13,788 nt of DNA from an uncultured Clostridia bacterium (GCA_934454745.1 CAKSGP010000012.1:1-13788); one strand, 5' to 3'. Shown: positions 1-5,891, numbered from the stretch's first letter. A program made the numbers and translations. The notes: generated by a model not told the origin, from the letters alone.

Positions 1-617
1 CCATTTTTATCTGCCGGCATTTTCTTTGCCACAATATCCATTGCAATTTTAGCAAGATACATATTTGTACCAATTCCTGCGGTTGCGGTTATTCCTGAAG
101 TGTCTAAAACATCACGGAGTATTTTAATAGCCAGCTCCCGTGCTGTTAAGTTATAGGTATCAAGATAATTTGTAATATCAATAAACACCTCATCAATAGA
201 ATAAACGTGAATATCCTCCGGTGCTATATATTTCAGGTAAACGTTATATATACGTGTACTGTACTCCATATAGTGTGCCATTCTTGGTGGTGCAATAATA
301 TATGCAAGCTTTAAAGACGGATCGCTCCTAAGCTCACGATAATCGATTGATTCACCTCTAAATCTGCCCTTGGGTGCAGTCCTCATACGCTGATTATTTA
401 TTGTCTTTACCTTCTGCACTACCTCAAAAAGCCTTGGTCTGCCCGGAATGCCATAGGATTTTAAAGACGGAGATACTGCAAGGCATATAGTTTTTTCCGT
501 CCTTGAAGCATCTGCAACAACAAGGTTTGTTGTCATAGGATCAAGATTTCTCTCAATACATTCAACCGAAGCATAGAAGGATTTTAAATCTATACACAAA
601 TAAATTCGATTATCCAT
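1..617 (-). CDS. Y-family DNA polymerase (DinB/UmuC type), C-terminus outside window
   Basis: Translesion DNA polymerase of the Y family, which copies past damaged bases. Only the first 205 codons are in the window and no stop is reached. The ATG at 617 follows a strong site, AAGGAGG, seven nt upstream. Visible palm motifs are IDLKSFYASVE (residues 9-19, metal-binding Asp10) and YSIDEVF (139-145, catalytic Asp142-Glu143), then GIGTNMYLAKIA (about 182-192), the usual start of the helix-hairpin-helix part. The insert between the palm halves, including the APKGRFRG segment, resembles the UmuC/YqjW-type enzymes common in Clostridia rather than the shorter DinB. It starts 17 nt after the stop of the alcohol dehydrogenase gene, so the two are probably cotranscribed. 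I see no LexA-like box directly upstream. The family is certain; the subfamily is likely. Confidence 0.93.
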   Translation of the reverse strand, partial: MDNRIYLCIDLKSFYASVECIERNLDPMTTNLVVADASRTEKTICLAVSPSLKSYGIPGRPRLFEVVQKVKTINNQRMRTAPKGRFRGESIDYRELRSDPSLKLAYIIAPPRMAHYMEYSTRIYNVYLKYIAPEDIHVYSIDEVFIDITNYLDTYNLTARELAIKILRDVLDTSGITATAGIGTNMYLAKIAMDIVAKKMPADKN

Positions 618-634
618 TTTATGCCTCCTTAAAG

Positions 635-1798
635 TTAATAACACTCTTTTAAAATTTCTAATATTTCATTATTGTCCACGTGCTTATATGTTCCGCCCGG
701 AACTGTGGAGTTTGCAATCTTAGGCAGCATTTCCTCAGTTGCACCAATTTCTCGGAGTGTCTTAGGAATACCTATTTCCTCTATAAATTCTGAAAGCTTT
801 TCGATTCCTGCAAGTGCGGCTTCGTCCTTTGTCATACTGTCTGTATCAACACCCCAGACCTTTTTTGCAAAGCGTACGAACTTATCAATTCCGTTTTTAT
901 ATATGTGTTTATAATAGGGAATGGAAACTATTGCAAGTCCTATACCATGTGCACAATCTGTGTATGCACCCACTTGATGCTCTATGCTATGAACCTCCCA
1001 GTCCTGCTCCTTAGAAAGTCCTGTAACAGTATTGAGTCCGAGGGTTGCACACCACATAATATTACTTCTTGCTTCATAGTCCTCAGGATTTACAAGTGCT
1101 TTCCTTGTTGCATTTATAAGTGATTCCATTACGCCCTCTATTACATAGTCGGTTGTATTGTCATCATCGCCTGAGAAATACTGTTCCATAAGGTGTGACA
1201 TAATATCATATACACCGCTTACCATCTGATACTTTGGAACCGTGTATGTGTATTCCGGATTTAATATTGAGAATTTCGGATTTACGTTGGGTGTAAACAC
1301 TCTGCCGCCCTTAATCATTTTATCCTCATTTGTTATAACAGAGCCTGCGTTCATTTCCGAAGCCGTTCCTGTCATTGTGAGAATCGATGCCACCGGTACA
1401 ATTCTATTATCAACAGGCTTAAACTCCTCCCAATATTTTTCCCAGGGATCAGTATCGCAATATGCAGAAACTGAGATCGCTTTTGAGCAGTCGATTACAC
1501 TTCCTCCGCCTACTGCTAAAATTAAATCAATGTTATTTTCTCTGACTAACTCTGCACCCTTAAGGACCTGCTTATAGGTAGGATTGGGTTTAATCCCTGA
1601 TAGCTCAACGATATTTTTACCGCAATCCTTTAAAATATCCGTTACCTTATCGTATAAGCCCGTATTTTTAATTGAGCCTTTTCCGTACACAAGCAGAATA
1701 TTTTTTCCATAGCTCTCAAGCTCGCCTTTTAAATTATCAATGGCAGTTTTTCCAAAATAAATTTTTGTGGGGTTATAAAATTGAAAATCAAACTTCAT
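635..1798 (-). CDS. Iron-containing alcohol dehydrogenase (butanol dehydrogenase type)
   Basis: Cytosolic NAD(P)H-dependent group III alcohol dehydrogenase, 387 aa, the normal length for the BdhA/YqhD branch. It would interconvert aldehydes and primary alcohols as an electron sink in fermentation. The N-terminal Rossmann part carries the dinucleotide motif GGGSVID (97-103). The metal ligands are all present with the spacing of YqhD: Asp198, His202, His270 and His284 (the latter two 14 apart, with HGIG at 284-287). The start is fixed by AAGGAG about eight nt before the ATG. A good promoter lies directly upstream (1835-1863) and a terminator of the preceding gene beyond it, so this gene begins its own transcription unit, followed by the Y-family polymerase gene. 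Preferred alcohol and cofactor cannot be read from sequence. Confidence 0.95.
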   Translation of the reverse strand: MKFDFQFYNPTKIYFGKTAIDNLKGELESYGKNILLVYGKGSIKNTGLYDKVTDILKDCGKNIVELSGIKPNPTYKQVLKGAELVRENNIDLILAVGGGSVIDCSKAISVSAYCDTDPWEKYWEEFKPVDNRIVPVASILTMTGTASEMNAGSVITNEDKMIKGGRVFTPNVNPKFSILNPEYTYTVPKYQMVSGVYDIMSHLMEQYFSGDDDNTTDYVIEGVMESLINATRKALVNPEDYEARSNIMWCATLGLNTVTGLSKEQDWEVHSIEHQVGAYTDCAHGIGLAIVSIPYYKHIYKNGIDKFVRFAKKVWGVDTDSMTKDEAALAGIEKLSEFIEEIGIPKTLREIGATEEMLPKIANSTVPGGTYKHVDNNEILEILKECY

Positions 1799-1826
1799 TT
1801 TTGCTCACTCCTTATAAAATATATGA

Positions 1827-1858
1827 TTTAGTATATTGTAACATATTTTTTTACTAAA
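1827..1858. promoter_or_regulatory. Inverted repeat over the alcohol dehydrogenase promoter (candidate operator)
   Basis: A perfect 7-bp inverted repeat, TTTAGTA (1827-1833) and TACTAAA (1852-1858), brackets the -10 and touches the -35 element. This placement fits a repressor or redox-regulator site, but the arms are short and AT-rich, and the regulator is not recognisable. It does not resemble a Rex site. Confidence 0.35.
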
Positions 1859-1863
1859 CTCAA
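1835..1863 (-). promoter_or_regulatory. Sigma-A-type promoter of the alcohol dehydrogenase gene
   Basis: On the minus strand, -35 TTGAGT (1858-1863) and -10 TACAAT (1835-1840) are separated by exactly 17 nt. The expected transcript start near 1828 leaves about 30 nt of leader before the ATG at 1798. The match is four to five of six at each hexamer. Confidence 0.7.
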
Positions 1864-1876
1864 TATTTATCGTATG

Positions 1877-1903
1877 AAAAAGGAGCAAAGTGAATTTTGC
1901 TCC
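1877..1903 (-). terminator. Intrinsic terminator after the TalC chimera
   Basis: On the minus strand a perfect 8-bp stem GGAGCAAA/TTTGCTCC (1896-1903 with 1882-1889) closes a 6-nt loop and is followed by five T (1877-1881). It lies 21 nt past the chimera stop codon and ends that transcript before the alcohol dehydrogenase promoter. Confidence 0.85.
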
Positions 1904-1924
1904 CAATATGTACTGTTTTTACCA

Positions 1925-2548
1925 TTATCCGTTAAACTTTGCCCAATCGCGGTTGAACTGTTCTATTCCCTTGTCTGTAAGCAGATGATTTATCATCTGC
2001 ATAATAACCTTATAGGGAATTGTAGCAATATCTGAGCCTGCAAGTGCTACATCAACTACATCCTGCGGACCTATGATGCTTGCCACAATAATTTCAGTTT
2101 CAATTCCGTGCAAAGCAAACACCCGAGCAATATCGGAAATGAGTTGTCCGCCGTCTGCGGATATATCATCAAGTCTTCCCACAAACGGACTTACAAAGCT
2201 TGCACCTGCACGAGCTGCTATAAGAGCCTGTGATACACTGAATATAAGTGTCACATTTGTACGAATACCCAGCTTTTTAAGTGCAGATACTGCCTTTAAT
2301 CCCTCAGGGCAAATAGGAATTTTTATAACAATATTCTTCAGAGCTTTTATGAAGCTTTCAAGATGGTATTTGTGTTTTCTGCCAAAAGTGCTGTAAAAGG
2401 CATGATGAAAACCATATGAAATCAAAGAAGAGAAGTCAATATGCTTTTCCAGCAGTGAAACAAGCTCGGATTTCTTTTCAGTAAAGGATGTATTAACATC
2501 CTCGTAAATGTCAAAAAGTGATATTTGCGAAAATTTATTATTAGGCAT
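1925..2548 (-). CDS. Chimera: IS transposase N-terminus fused to a truncated TalC transaldolase
   Basis: An open frame of 207 codons built from two unrelated parts. Residues about 71-207 are the C-terminal two thirds of a TalC/fructose-6-phosphate aldolase-type transaldolase: IVIKIP with the Schiff-base Lys76, TNVTLIFS (97-104), [10 protein letters not shown] (120-129) and the family end ADIATxPxK...[10 protein letters not shown] normal protein of this family is about 212-217 aa with that lysine near 84; the first roughly 80 residues, with the catalytic Asp near 6 and the TTNPS motif, are missing. Residues 1-70 instead read like the start of a clostridial IS transposase ([16 protein letters not shown]). 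The junction is around 2336-2341, in frame. The ribosome site GGAG is eight nt before the ATG. I expect no aldolase activity because the barrel is incomplete; functionally a pseudogene although the frame is open. The TalC part is certain; the transposase origin is recalled, not searched. Confidence 0.8.
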   Translation of the reverse strand: MPNNKFSQISLFDIYEDVNTSFTEKKSELVSLLEKHIDFSSLISYGFHHAFYSTFGRKHKYHLESFIKALKNIVIKIPICPEGLKAVSALKKLGIRTNVTLIFSVSQALIAARAGASFVSPFVGRLDDISADGGQLISDIARVFALHGIETEIIVASIIGPQDVVDVALAGSDIATIPYKVIMQMINHLLTDKGIEQFNRDWAKFNG

Positions 2549-2552
2549 GATT

Positions 2553-2618
2553 TTTTCTCCGTTTCTGTGTGTAAATGATTTATTTTACAATTTAATTATA
2601 CCATAAAAACGGAGAGAA
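2553..2618 (-). promoter_or_regulatory. Inverted repeat that can mask the chimera ribosome site in read-through RNA
   Basis: The minus strand carries TCTCCGTTT (about 2607-2615) and AAACGGAGA (2556-2564), a 9-bp match extended by three more A-T pairs after one mismatch. The downstream arm contains the GGAG ribosome site. The upstream arm lies on the far side of the -10 element, so only transcripts that enter from outside would form the hairpin. Confidence 0.5.
2595..2603 (-). promoter_or_regulatory. Extended -10 promoter of the transposase-TalC chimera
   Basis: The minus strand reads TGGTATAAT, a perfect extended -10 element. No good -35 is found 17 nt upstream (ATGATT), as is usual for extended -10 promoters. 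The predicted start near 2588 gives a leader of about 40 nt to the ATG at 2548. Confidence 0.6.
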
Positions 2619-2636
2619 ATCATCATATATTAATTC

Positions 2637-2682
2637 AAAAAAGCCGCTTGAAATCTGGCTTTTCAGACTTTTACAAACGGCT
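2637..2682 (-). terminator. Intrinsic terminator after the XRE gene pair
   Basis: On the minus strand AGCCGTTTG (2674-2682) pairs with CAAGCGGCT (2642-2650), including one G-U pair, with a second inner stem (TCTG/CAGA) and a run of six T from 2643 down to 2637. It ends transcription of the two small regulators. Confidence 0.75.
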
Positions 2683-2698
2683 ATTATGGAATATTTGA

Positions 2699-2729
2699 AA
2701 GGAGGTGTTGCGTTAAGCAACACCTCCTT
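2699..2729. repeat. Perfect 13-bp hairpin containing ribosome-site and anti-ribosome-site sequence
   Basis: Arms AAGGAGGTGTTGC (2699-2711) and GCAACACCTCCTT (2717-2729) are exact reverse complements around a 5-nt loop GTTAA. It lies 35 nt past the stop of the second XRE gene. Neither strand has a proper U-tract after it, so it is not a standard terminator; it may protect the 3' end of the transcript. Confidence 0.7.
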
Positions 2730-2764
2730 AGAACTGAGTGAAACTGATACACCCTCATTCAATC

Positions 2765-2965
2765 TTATTTCATCATAAATCCGTCAACTTCCGCTTCAGT
2801 CAGATTATAAAGTTTATTAAGCCGTAAAGAAACGATAATAGGTATTCTTACTTTGTCCGACTCATAGCCTGATAGAGTAAATCTTGAAATTCCAACCATA
2901 GATGCTGCATATTCTTGGGTCATATAATTTCTAAAGCGTATGTGCTTGTAATCCTTGCCTGTCAT
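2765..2965 (-). CDS. Small XRE-type helix-turn-helix protein
   Basis: A 66-aa protein that is little more than one DNA-binding domain. MTQEYAASMVGISRFTLSGYE (split as MTQEYAASM at 15-23 and VGISRFTLSGYE at 24-35) gives the two helices of the HTH, with the recognition helix at SRFTLSGYE. The end is hydrophobic (GFMM) and there is no partner domain. The ATG follows AGGAGGT by seven nt. It begins 11 nt after the stop of the other XRE gene, so the two form one transcript ended by the terminator at 2637-2682. The pair are distinct proteins, not a recent duplication. No target can be named; it could bind DNA as a homodimer or with its neighbour. Confidence 0.8.
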   Translation of the reverse strand: MTGKDYKHIRFRNYMTQEYAASMVGISRFTLSGYESDKVRIPIIVSLRLNKLYNLTEAEVDGFMMK

Positions 2966-2976
2966 TGTTGTACCTC

Positions 2977-3225
2977 CTATTTACACGCTTCGTTTAACAC
3001 ATTTTTATAATTAGTCAGATTTGAAATGGTTGTTTTATATGCAATAGCCATTCTTTTCGCAGTGTCTATATTCATTTCACGCTCTCCACGCTCGTATGAT
3101 GCAAGAGTACGCTTGCTTATACCTATCATTTCTGCCGCCATATCGCGGGAAATACCGCTTTCTTCACGGATTGTCTGAAATCTGTTGCCAAAATACTTTA
3201 GTAAAACTGCGTTGTCTTTTTTCAT
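2977..3225 (-). CDS. XRE-family transcriptional regulator
   Basis: An 82-aa DNA-binding protein of the XRE/Cro-CI type. The HTH spans about residues 12-66: RFQTIREESGISRDMAAEMI contains the first helices and GISKRTLASYERGERE the recognition helix and the typical YERGERE end. I choose the ATG at 3225 because AAGGGG lies at the correct distance, and because the in-frame ATG at 3255 falls right at the -10 element and ahead of the predicted transcript start. Short repressors like this often control their own promoter, and the repeat CTATTGAAAA overlapping the -35 would fit that. It is cotranscribed with the smaller XRE gene downstream. The domain is certain; targets and signal are unknown. Confidence 0.88.
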   Translation of the reverse strand: MKKDNAVLLKYFGNRFQTIREESGISRDMAAEMIGISKRTLASYERGEREMNIDTAKRMAIAYKTTISNLTNYKNVLNEACK

Positions 3226-3255
3226 ATACTTTTCCCCTTTGTGTTTTCTACACAT

Positions 3256-3284
3256 ATTCTATCACGGGCTGTTAGAATTTTCAA
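3256..3284 (-). promoter_or_regulatory. Sigma-A-type promoter of the XRE pair
   Basis: On the minus strand, -35 TTGAAA (3279-3284) and -10 TAGAAT (3256-3261) are 17 nt apart. Predicted start is near 3249, 24 nt before the chosen ATG. This promoter rules out the longer start at 3255. Confidence 0.75.
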
Positions 3285-3414
3285 TAGAAATTGTAAAATT
3301 CAGAAAAAGTTTGTAAATCATTACACTCCATATTTTGTCTATTGAAAAAACAAGTTAAAATTACGGCAAAATGCGTATGTCGATTTTTGTCGGTATAACT
3401 GATTTTTTCAATAA
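3278..3414. promoter_or_regulatory. Three CTATTGAAAA-type repeats upstream of the XRE pair (candidate operators)
   Basis: CTATTGAAAA occurs on the minus strand at 3278-3287, where it overlaps the -35 hexamer, and again exactly on the plus strand at 3339-3348. A third copy with one change (TTATTGAAAA) is on the minus strand at 3405-3414. Repeats of this kind beside an XRE gene often are autoregulatory operators, but AT-rich chance matches are possible. Confidence 0.4.
3341..3412. repeat. AT-rich 17-bp inverted repeat in the malQ-XRE spacer
   Basis: 3341-3357 and 3396-3412 are reverse complements at 15 of 17 positions, including an uninterrupted 10-bp ATTGAAAAAA/TTTTTTCAAT, with 38 nt between. 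On the minus strand the distal arm ends in TTTTTT, so it might serve as a weak malQ terminator. The remainder of this roughly 200-nt gene-free stretch (3285-3480) holds only a small AATAATGATTATT palindrome at 3410-3422. Confidence 0.55.
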
Positions 3415-3481
3415 TGATTATTGATTAAATTACGCTGTTTTTACTACCGAGGAAACATTTTGTGCATTTTAATCATATTAA

Positions 3482-4936
3482 CTATCTGCCGTATATACGT
3501 GTAAGTGACAGAATAAGTTTACTAAGTTCCTCTGTCAACTCATTTTTGCATACACGCCAGCACCAGTTACCTCCAACTGTCTGGGGTGTGTTTATTCTCG
3601 ATTCTGAGCCTTTTTTGAGAAAATCCTGAATCGGAATAATGCAAAGCTTTGCATTACTTTGCATAATACGGCTTATAAAGGGTATTGCAATTTCATTATC
3701 AGGCGTATAGCTGTCGCACAGATATTCTCGGACAAGCTTTCTTTCATCATCGGATATATCCTGATACCAGGATGTAACAGGCTCATTATCGTGAGTTCCT
3801 GTATATGCAATACAGTTTTCGGGATAATTGTGCGGGAGATATGTGTTTGAACCATTTTCATCACGTGCATCAAAGGCAAATTCAAACACCTTCATTCCCG
3901 GGAAATTACACTCTGTAAGCATACTGCGCACCGAATCGGTAATAAATCCTAAATCCTCTGCTATAATATTTTGCTCACCAAGCTCCTGGCGGATTGCAGA
4001 AAACAGTTCACTTCCCGGGCCTTCTACCCATTCTCCGAATTCTGCGGTTTTATCTCCGTATGGAATTGAATAAAATTCGGAAAATCCTCTGAAATGGTCT
4101 ATTCTCAATACATCATATAACTCAAATGCACTTTTTATCCTGTTTATCCACCACCTGTATCCGTCCTTCTTGTGCTCACTCCAACGATAAACGGGATTTC
4201 CCCAAAGCTGACCTGTTGCTGAGAAACCGTCAGGCGGACAGCCTGCAACTCGTATGGGGAGTCCTCCCTCATCAAGCTCGAAAAGCTTCGGATTTTTCCA
4301 TACCTCAACGCTGTCATAGGAAACATAAATCGGGATATCCCCTATAATCGAAATTCCGTTGTCATTGGCATATTTTTTTAGTTTTTCCCACTGAGAAAAG
4401 AACTTGTACTGTACGTATTTCCAGAATGTTATCTCATCTGTATCGTCAGTTTCGGTTTTTGTCCATTCTATCCAGGCTTTGCCGTTATTTTCGTTTTTCA
4501 GTGTCATAAACACTGCATAATCATCAAGCCACGAACTGTTTTTTTGCTCAAATTTGGTAAAATCGGTATCCTGTGAAATATCTGTATTTTTATATGCAAT
4601 ATGGAGTAAGTCATAGCGTGTATTATACTGTTTTGCGTAATCAATATTCGTTTCATCCTTACCGAAATCTGCCTCATCACAAAGGGATTTCTCAAGAACA
4701 CCCTCCTCTATAAGCTCCTCAAGACTTATAAAATACGGATTTCCTGCAAAGCTTGAAAAAGACTGATATGGTGAATCCCCATAGCTTGTAGGTCCTAAGG
4801 GCAGTATCTGCCAAGATCTCTGTCCCGAGTCCTTTAAAAAATCTACAAATTCATAAGCCTCTTTTGAGAAACAACCTATTCCGTATCGCGACGGAAGTGA
4901 GGTTATGCTCATTAATATACCTGCTTTTCTGCTCAT
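3482..4936 (-). CDS. malQ: 4-alpha-glucanotransferase (amylomaltase)
   Basis: Cytosolic GH77 enzyme that moves alpha-1,4-glucan chains between maltodextrins and frees glucose, lengthening short chains so that phosphorylase can use them. Length from the chosen start is 484 aa, typical. The N-terminus has the family signature RKAGILMSITSLPSRYGIG, and the catalytic motifs are LRIDHFRG (nucleophile Asp280), AEDLG (acid/base Glu327) and TGTHDNEP (Asp383); their spacing matches Thermus amylomaltase. Substrate-loop residues GDIPIYV and GQLWGNPVY are intact. I prefer the ATG at 4936, with AAAGGAG six nt upstream, over an in-frame TTG at 4960 that would lie before that site. It follows the EEP gene after a 172-nt spacer with repeats and a possible weak promoter. 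It belongs with the glgP-PTS cluster. Confidence 0.97.
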   Translation of the reverse strand: MSRKAGILMSITSLPSRYGIGCFSKEAYEFVDFLKDSGQRSWQILPLGPTSYGDSPYQSFSSFAGNPYFISLEELIEEGVLEKSLCDEADFGKDETNIDYAKQYNTRYDLLHIAYKNTDISQDTDFTKFEQKNSSWLDDYAVFMTLKNENNGKAWIEWTKTETDDTDEITFWKYVQYKFFSQWEKLKKYANDNGISIIGDIPIYVSYDSVEVWKNPKLFELDEGGLPIRVAGCPPDGFSATGQLWGNPVYRWSEHKKDGYRWWINRIKSAFELYDVLRIDHFRGFSEFYSIPYGDKTAEFGEWVEGPGSELFSAIRQELGEQNIIAEDLGFITDSVRSMLTECNFPGMKVFEFAFDARDENGSNTYLPHNYPENCIAYTGTHDNEPVTSWYQDISDDERKLVREYLCDSYTPDNEIAIPFISRIMQSNAKLCIIPIQDFLKKGSESRINTPQTVGGNWCWRVCKNELTEELSKLILSLTRIYGR

Positions 4937-4961
4937 TAATATCTCCTTTCGCAAAATCAAA

Positions 4962-4990
4962 ATAGTAATAGTTTTAGCTTAAGACCTCAA
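4962..4990 (-). promoter_or_regulatory. Weak candidate promoter for malQ
   Basis: On the minus strand TTGAGG (4985-4990) and TACTAT (4962-4967) lie 17 nt apart, each matching four of six consensus bases. The -35 is inside the 22-nt direct repeat. It could give malQ expression independent of the upstream genes, but such a match is easily found by chance. Confidence 0.3.
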
Positions 4991-5109
4991 GATGCGGAAT
5001 TTATCCCCTACCTTTGAGGCTGAAAGACAATTTCGCAGATTGGGGTTTTATTCCGAACGCCGTGTATTCTCATACACAAGCGAGGAAAAGACCTCAAGAT
5101 GCGGAATTT
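4981..5109. repeat. Direct 22-nt repeat flanking the EEP-malQ spacer
   Basis: The sequence beginning AAGACCTCAAGATGCGG is present exactly at 4981-5002 and at 5088-5109, 107 nt apart. The second copy reaches the stop codon of the EEP gene. This points to a local duplication or to a repeated functional unit. Confidence 0.85.
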
Positions 5110-5122
5110 TATTCAGCCTCAA
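5014..5122 (-). ncRNA. Possible structured RNA element between the EEP gene and malQ
   Basis: In the minus-strand transcript, nested inverted repeats could close a compact fold. The outer arms TTGAGGCTGAA/TTCAGCCTCAA (5112-5122 with 5014-5024) pair over 11 bp. The inner arms AATTCCGCA/TGCGAAATT (5100-5108 with 5029-5037) pair at 8 of 9. Inside are two hairpins, GAGG/CCTC (5092-5095 with 5082-5085) and GTGTAT-GAGA-ATACAC (5062-5077), the latter with a GNRA-type loop. The outer arm includes the last codons of the EEP gene. It matches no riboswitch class I can recognise. Folding is judged by eye only. Confidence 0.4.
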
Positions 5123-5891
5123 CGAGGATACCGTAGTGATCTGACACTACCTTCTCATTTATACCATTGAATACTATTTGTGATTTTTTGATTTTTCTTT
5201 TTCTGTTTGTAAAAATATAATCTATACGCATAGAGGATACATCAGTATCACGCCAACCGTCAATTTTACCGGGAACTGTTACTCCGCTATCACGCTCATC
5301 TGCAAGAGCAAAGGTATCGTGCCAGCCGGAATTTATAACCTCGTAATACCCGTCACTTTCAGCGTCGCAGTTAAAGTCGCCCATAACCCATACATTGTCT
5401 TTATCCAAAACGTGTTCCCTAAACCGCCGCCACTGTGCAGAAAAGGGATCGTCTGTATCGTCACATCTGCCTGTATGAATACTGTAAAACCACTGTTTCC
5501 CAACCTTAACACCTAAAGCCTTACGTGTTTTCCAGTTTGTTATATCATCTGTGTTACTTATAAGCACACAATCCGTTTCATCCACAGGCATAGAAGTTAT
5601 TATAGCTATTCCTTCCTGAAATATGCCGTATGCTGATTTAATCCCAAGCCAGAAATACTTGTAATCAAGTCCCTTGTTTTTTAAAGCGTTACAAACACAC
5701 AATGCGTGATTATCCCGCCTTACATCAAATTCTCTGCCTAATTCTTCGACAAGTGCTCTTTCAGTCTGGTTAACCTCCTGCATTGCTATTATATCGGGGC
5801 GTATCCTGTATAATGCATCAGTGAAAATTTCAAGCTTTTTATCGTAGTCGGGTTCTACAAGGCTATGGGTGTTTATTGTCAATAATTTCAT
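5109..5891 (-). CDS. Endonuclease/exonuclease/phosphatase (EEP) superfamily hydrolase
   Basis: A 260-aa single-domain protein of the EEP fold, a metal-dependent phosphodiesterase or phosphatase. All active-site motifs are visible: Asn7 (TINTHS), Glu39 (AMQEV), His139 (SIHTG), Asp172 and Asn174 (MGDFNCD), Asp224 (RIDYIF) and Asp251-His252 (VSDHYG). No signal peptide or membrane segment, so it is cytosolic. Its ATG overlaps the TGA of the PTS gene (ATGA), which implies translational coupling and a functional link with sugar uptake. From memory, a similar EEP gene also sits beside glucose/maltose PTS genes in streptococci, but its substrate is not known to me. A sugar phosphate, nucleotide or lipid substrate is as plausible as DNA; it is shorter and simpler than repair enzymes like ExoA. 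Fold certain, function open. Confidence 0.9.
   Translation of the reverse strand: MKLLTINTHSLVEPDYDKKLEIFTDALYRIRPDIIAMQEVNQTERALVEELGREFDVRRDNHALCVCNALKNKGLDYKYFWLGIKSAYGIFQEGIAIITSMPVDETDCVLISNTDDITNWKTRKALGVKVGKQWFYSIHTGRCDDTDDPFSAQWRRFREHVLDKDNVWVMGDFNCDAESDGYYEVINSGWHDTFALADERDSGVTVPGKIDGWRDTDVSSMRIDYIFTNRKRKIKKSQIVFNGINEKVVSDHYGILVEAE

Larger units (their letters stand above)
2339..2618 (-). mobile_element. Remnant of an insertion sequence: promoter, leader and 70 transposase codons
   Basis: The DNA upstream of and including the first 70 codons of the chimera looks like the left end of an insertion sequence whose transposase resembles the DUF772/IS1182-like group of clostridia. It comprises an extended -10 promoter, a leader whose ribosome site can be masked by an upstream arm (see 2553-2618), and the transposase N-terminus. 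The rest of the element and its other end are absent. No terminal repeat or target duplication could be identified, so the outer boundary is uncertain. Confidence 0.5.

Noticed and set aside
2699..2729. Hairpin as an intrinsic terminator
   Set aside because: There is no U-tract on either strand, and a proper terminator lies just downstream at 2637-2682.
3226..3255. Longer start (ATG at 3255) for the first XRE gene
   Set aside because: It lies beside the -10 element and ahead of the predicted transcript start, and has no ribosome site; the ATG at 3225 has AAGGGG.
3341..3412. Inverted repeat as a miniature transposon (MITE)
   Set aside because: No target-site duplication flanks the arms, and only 38 nt lie between them.
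4937..4960. TTG start at 4960 for malQ
   Set aside because: It lies upstream of a good AAAGGAG that serves the ATG at 4936, and the extra residues are not part of the usual family N-terminus.
5109..5891. EEP gene as the DNA repair exonuclease ExoA/XthA
   Set aside because: It shares the fold and active site but not the length or the flanking motifs of that family, and its coupling to a PTS gene argues for another role.
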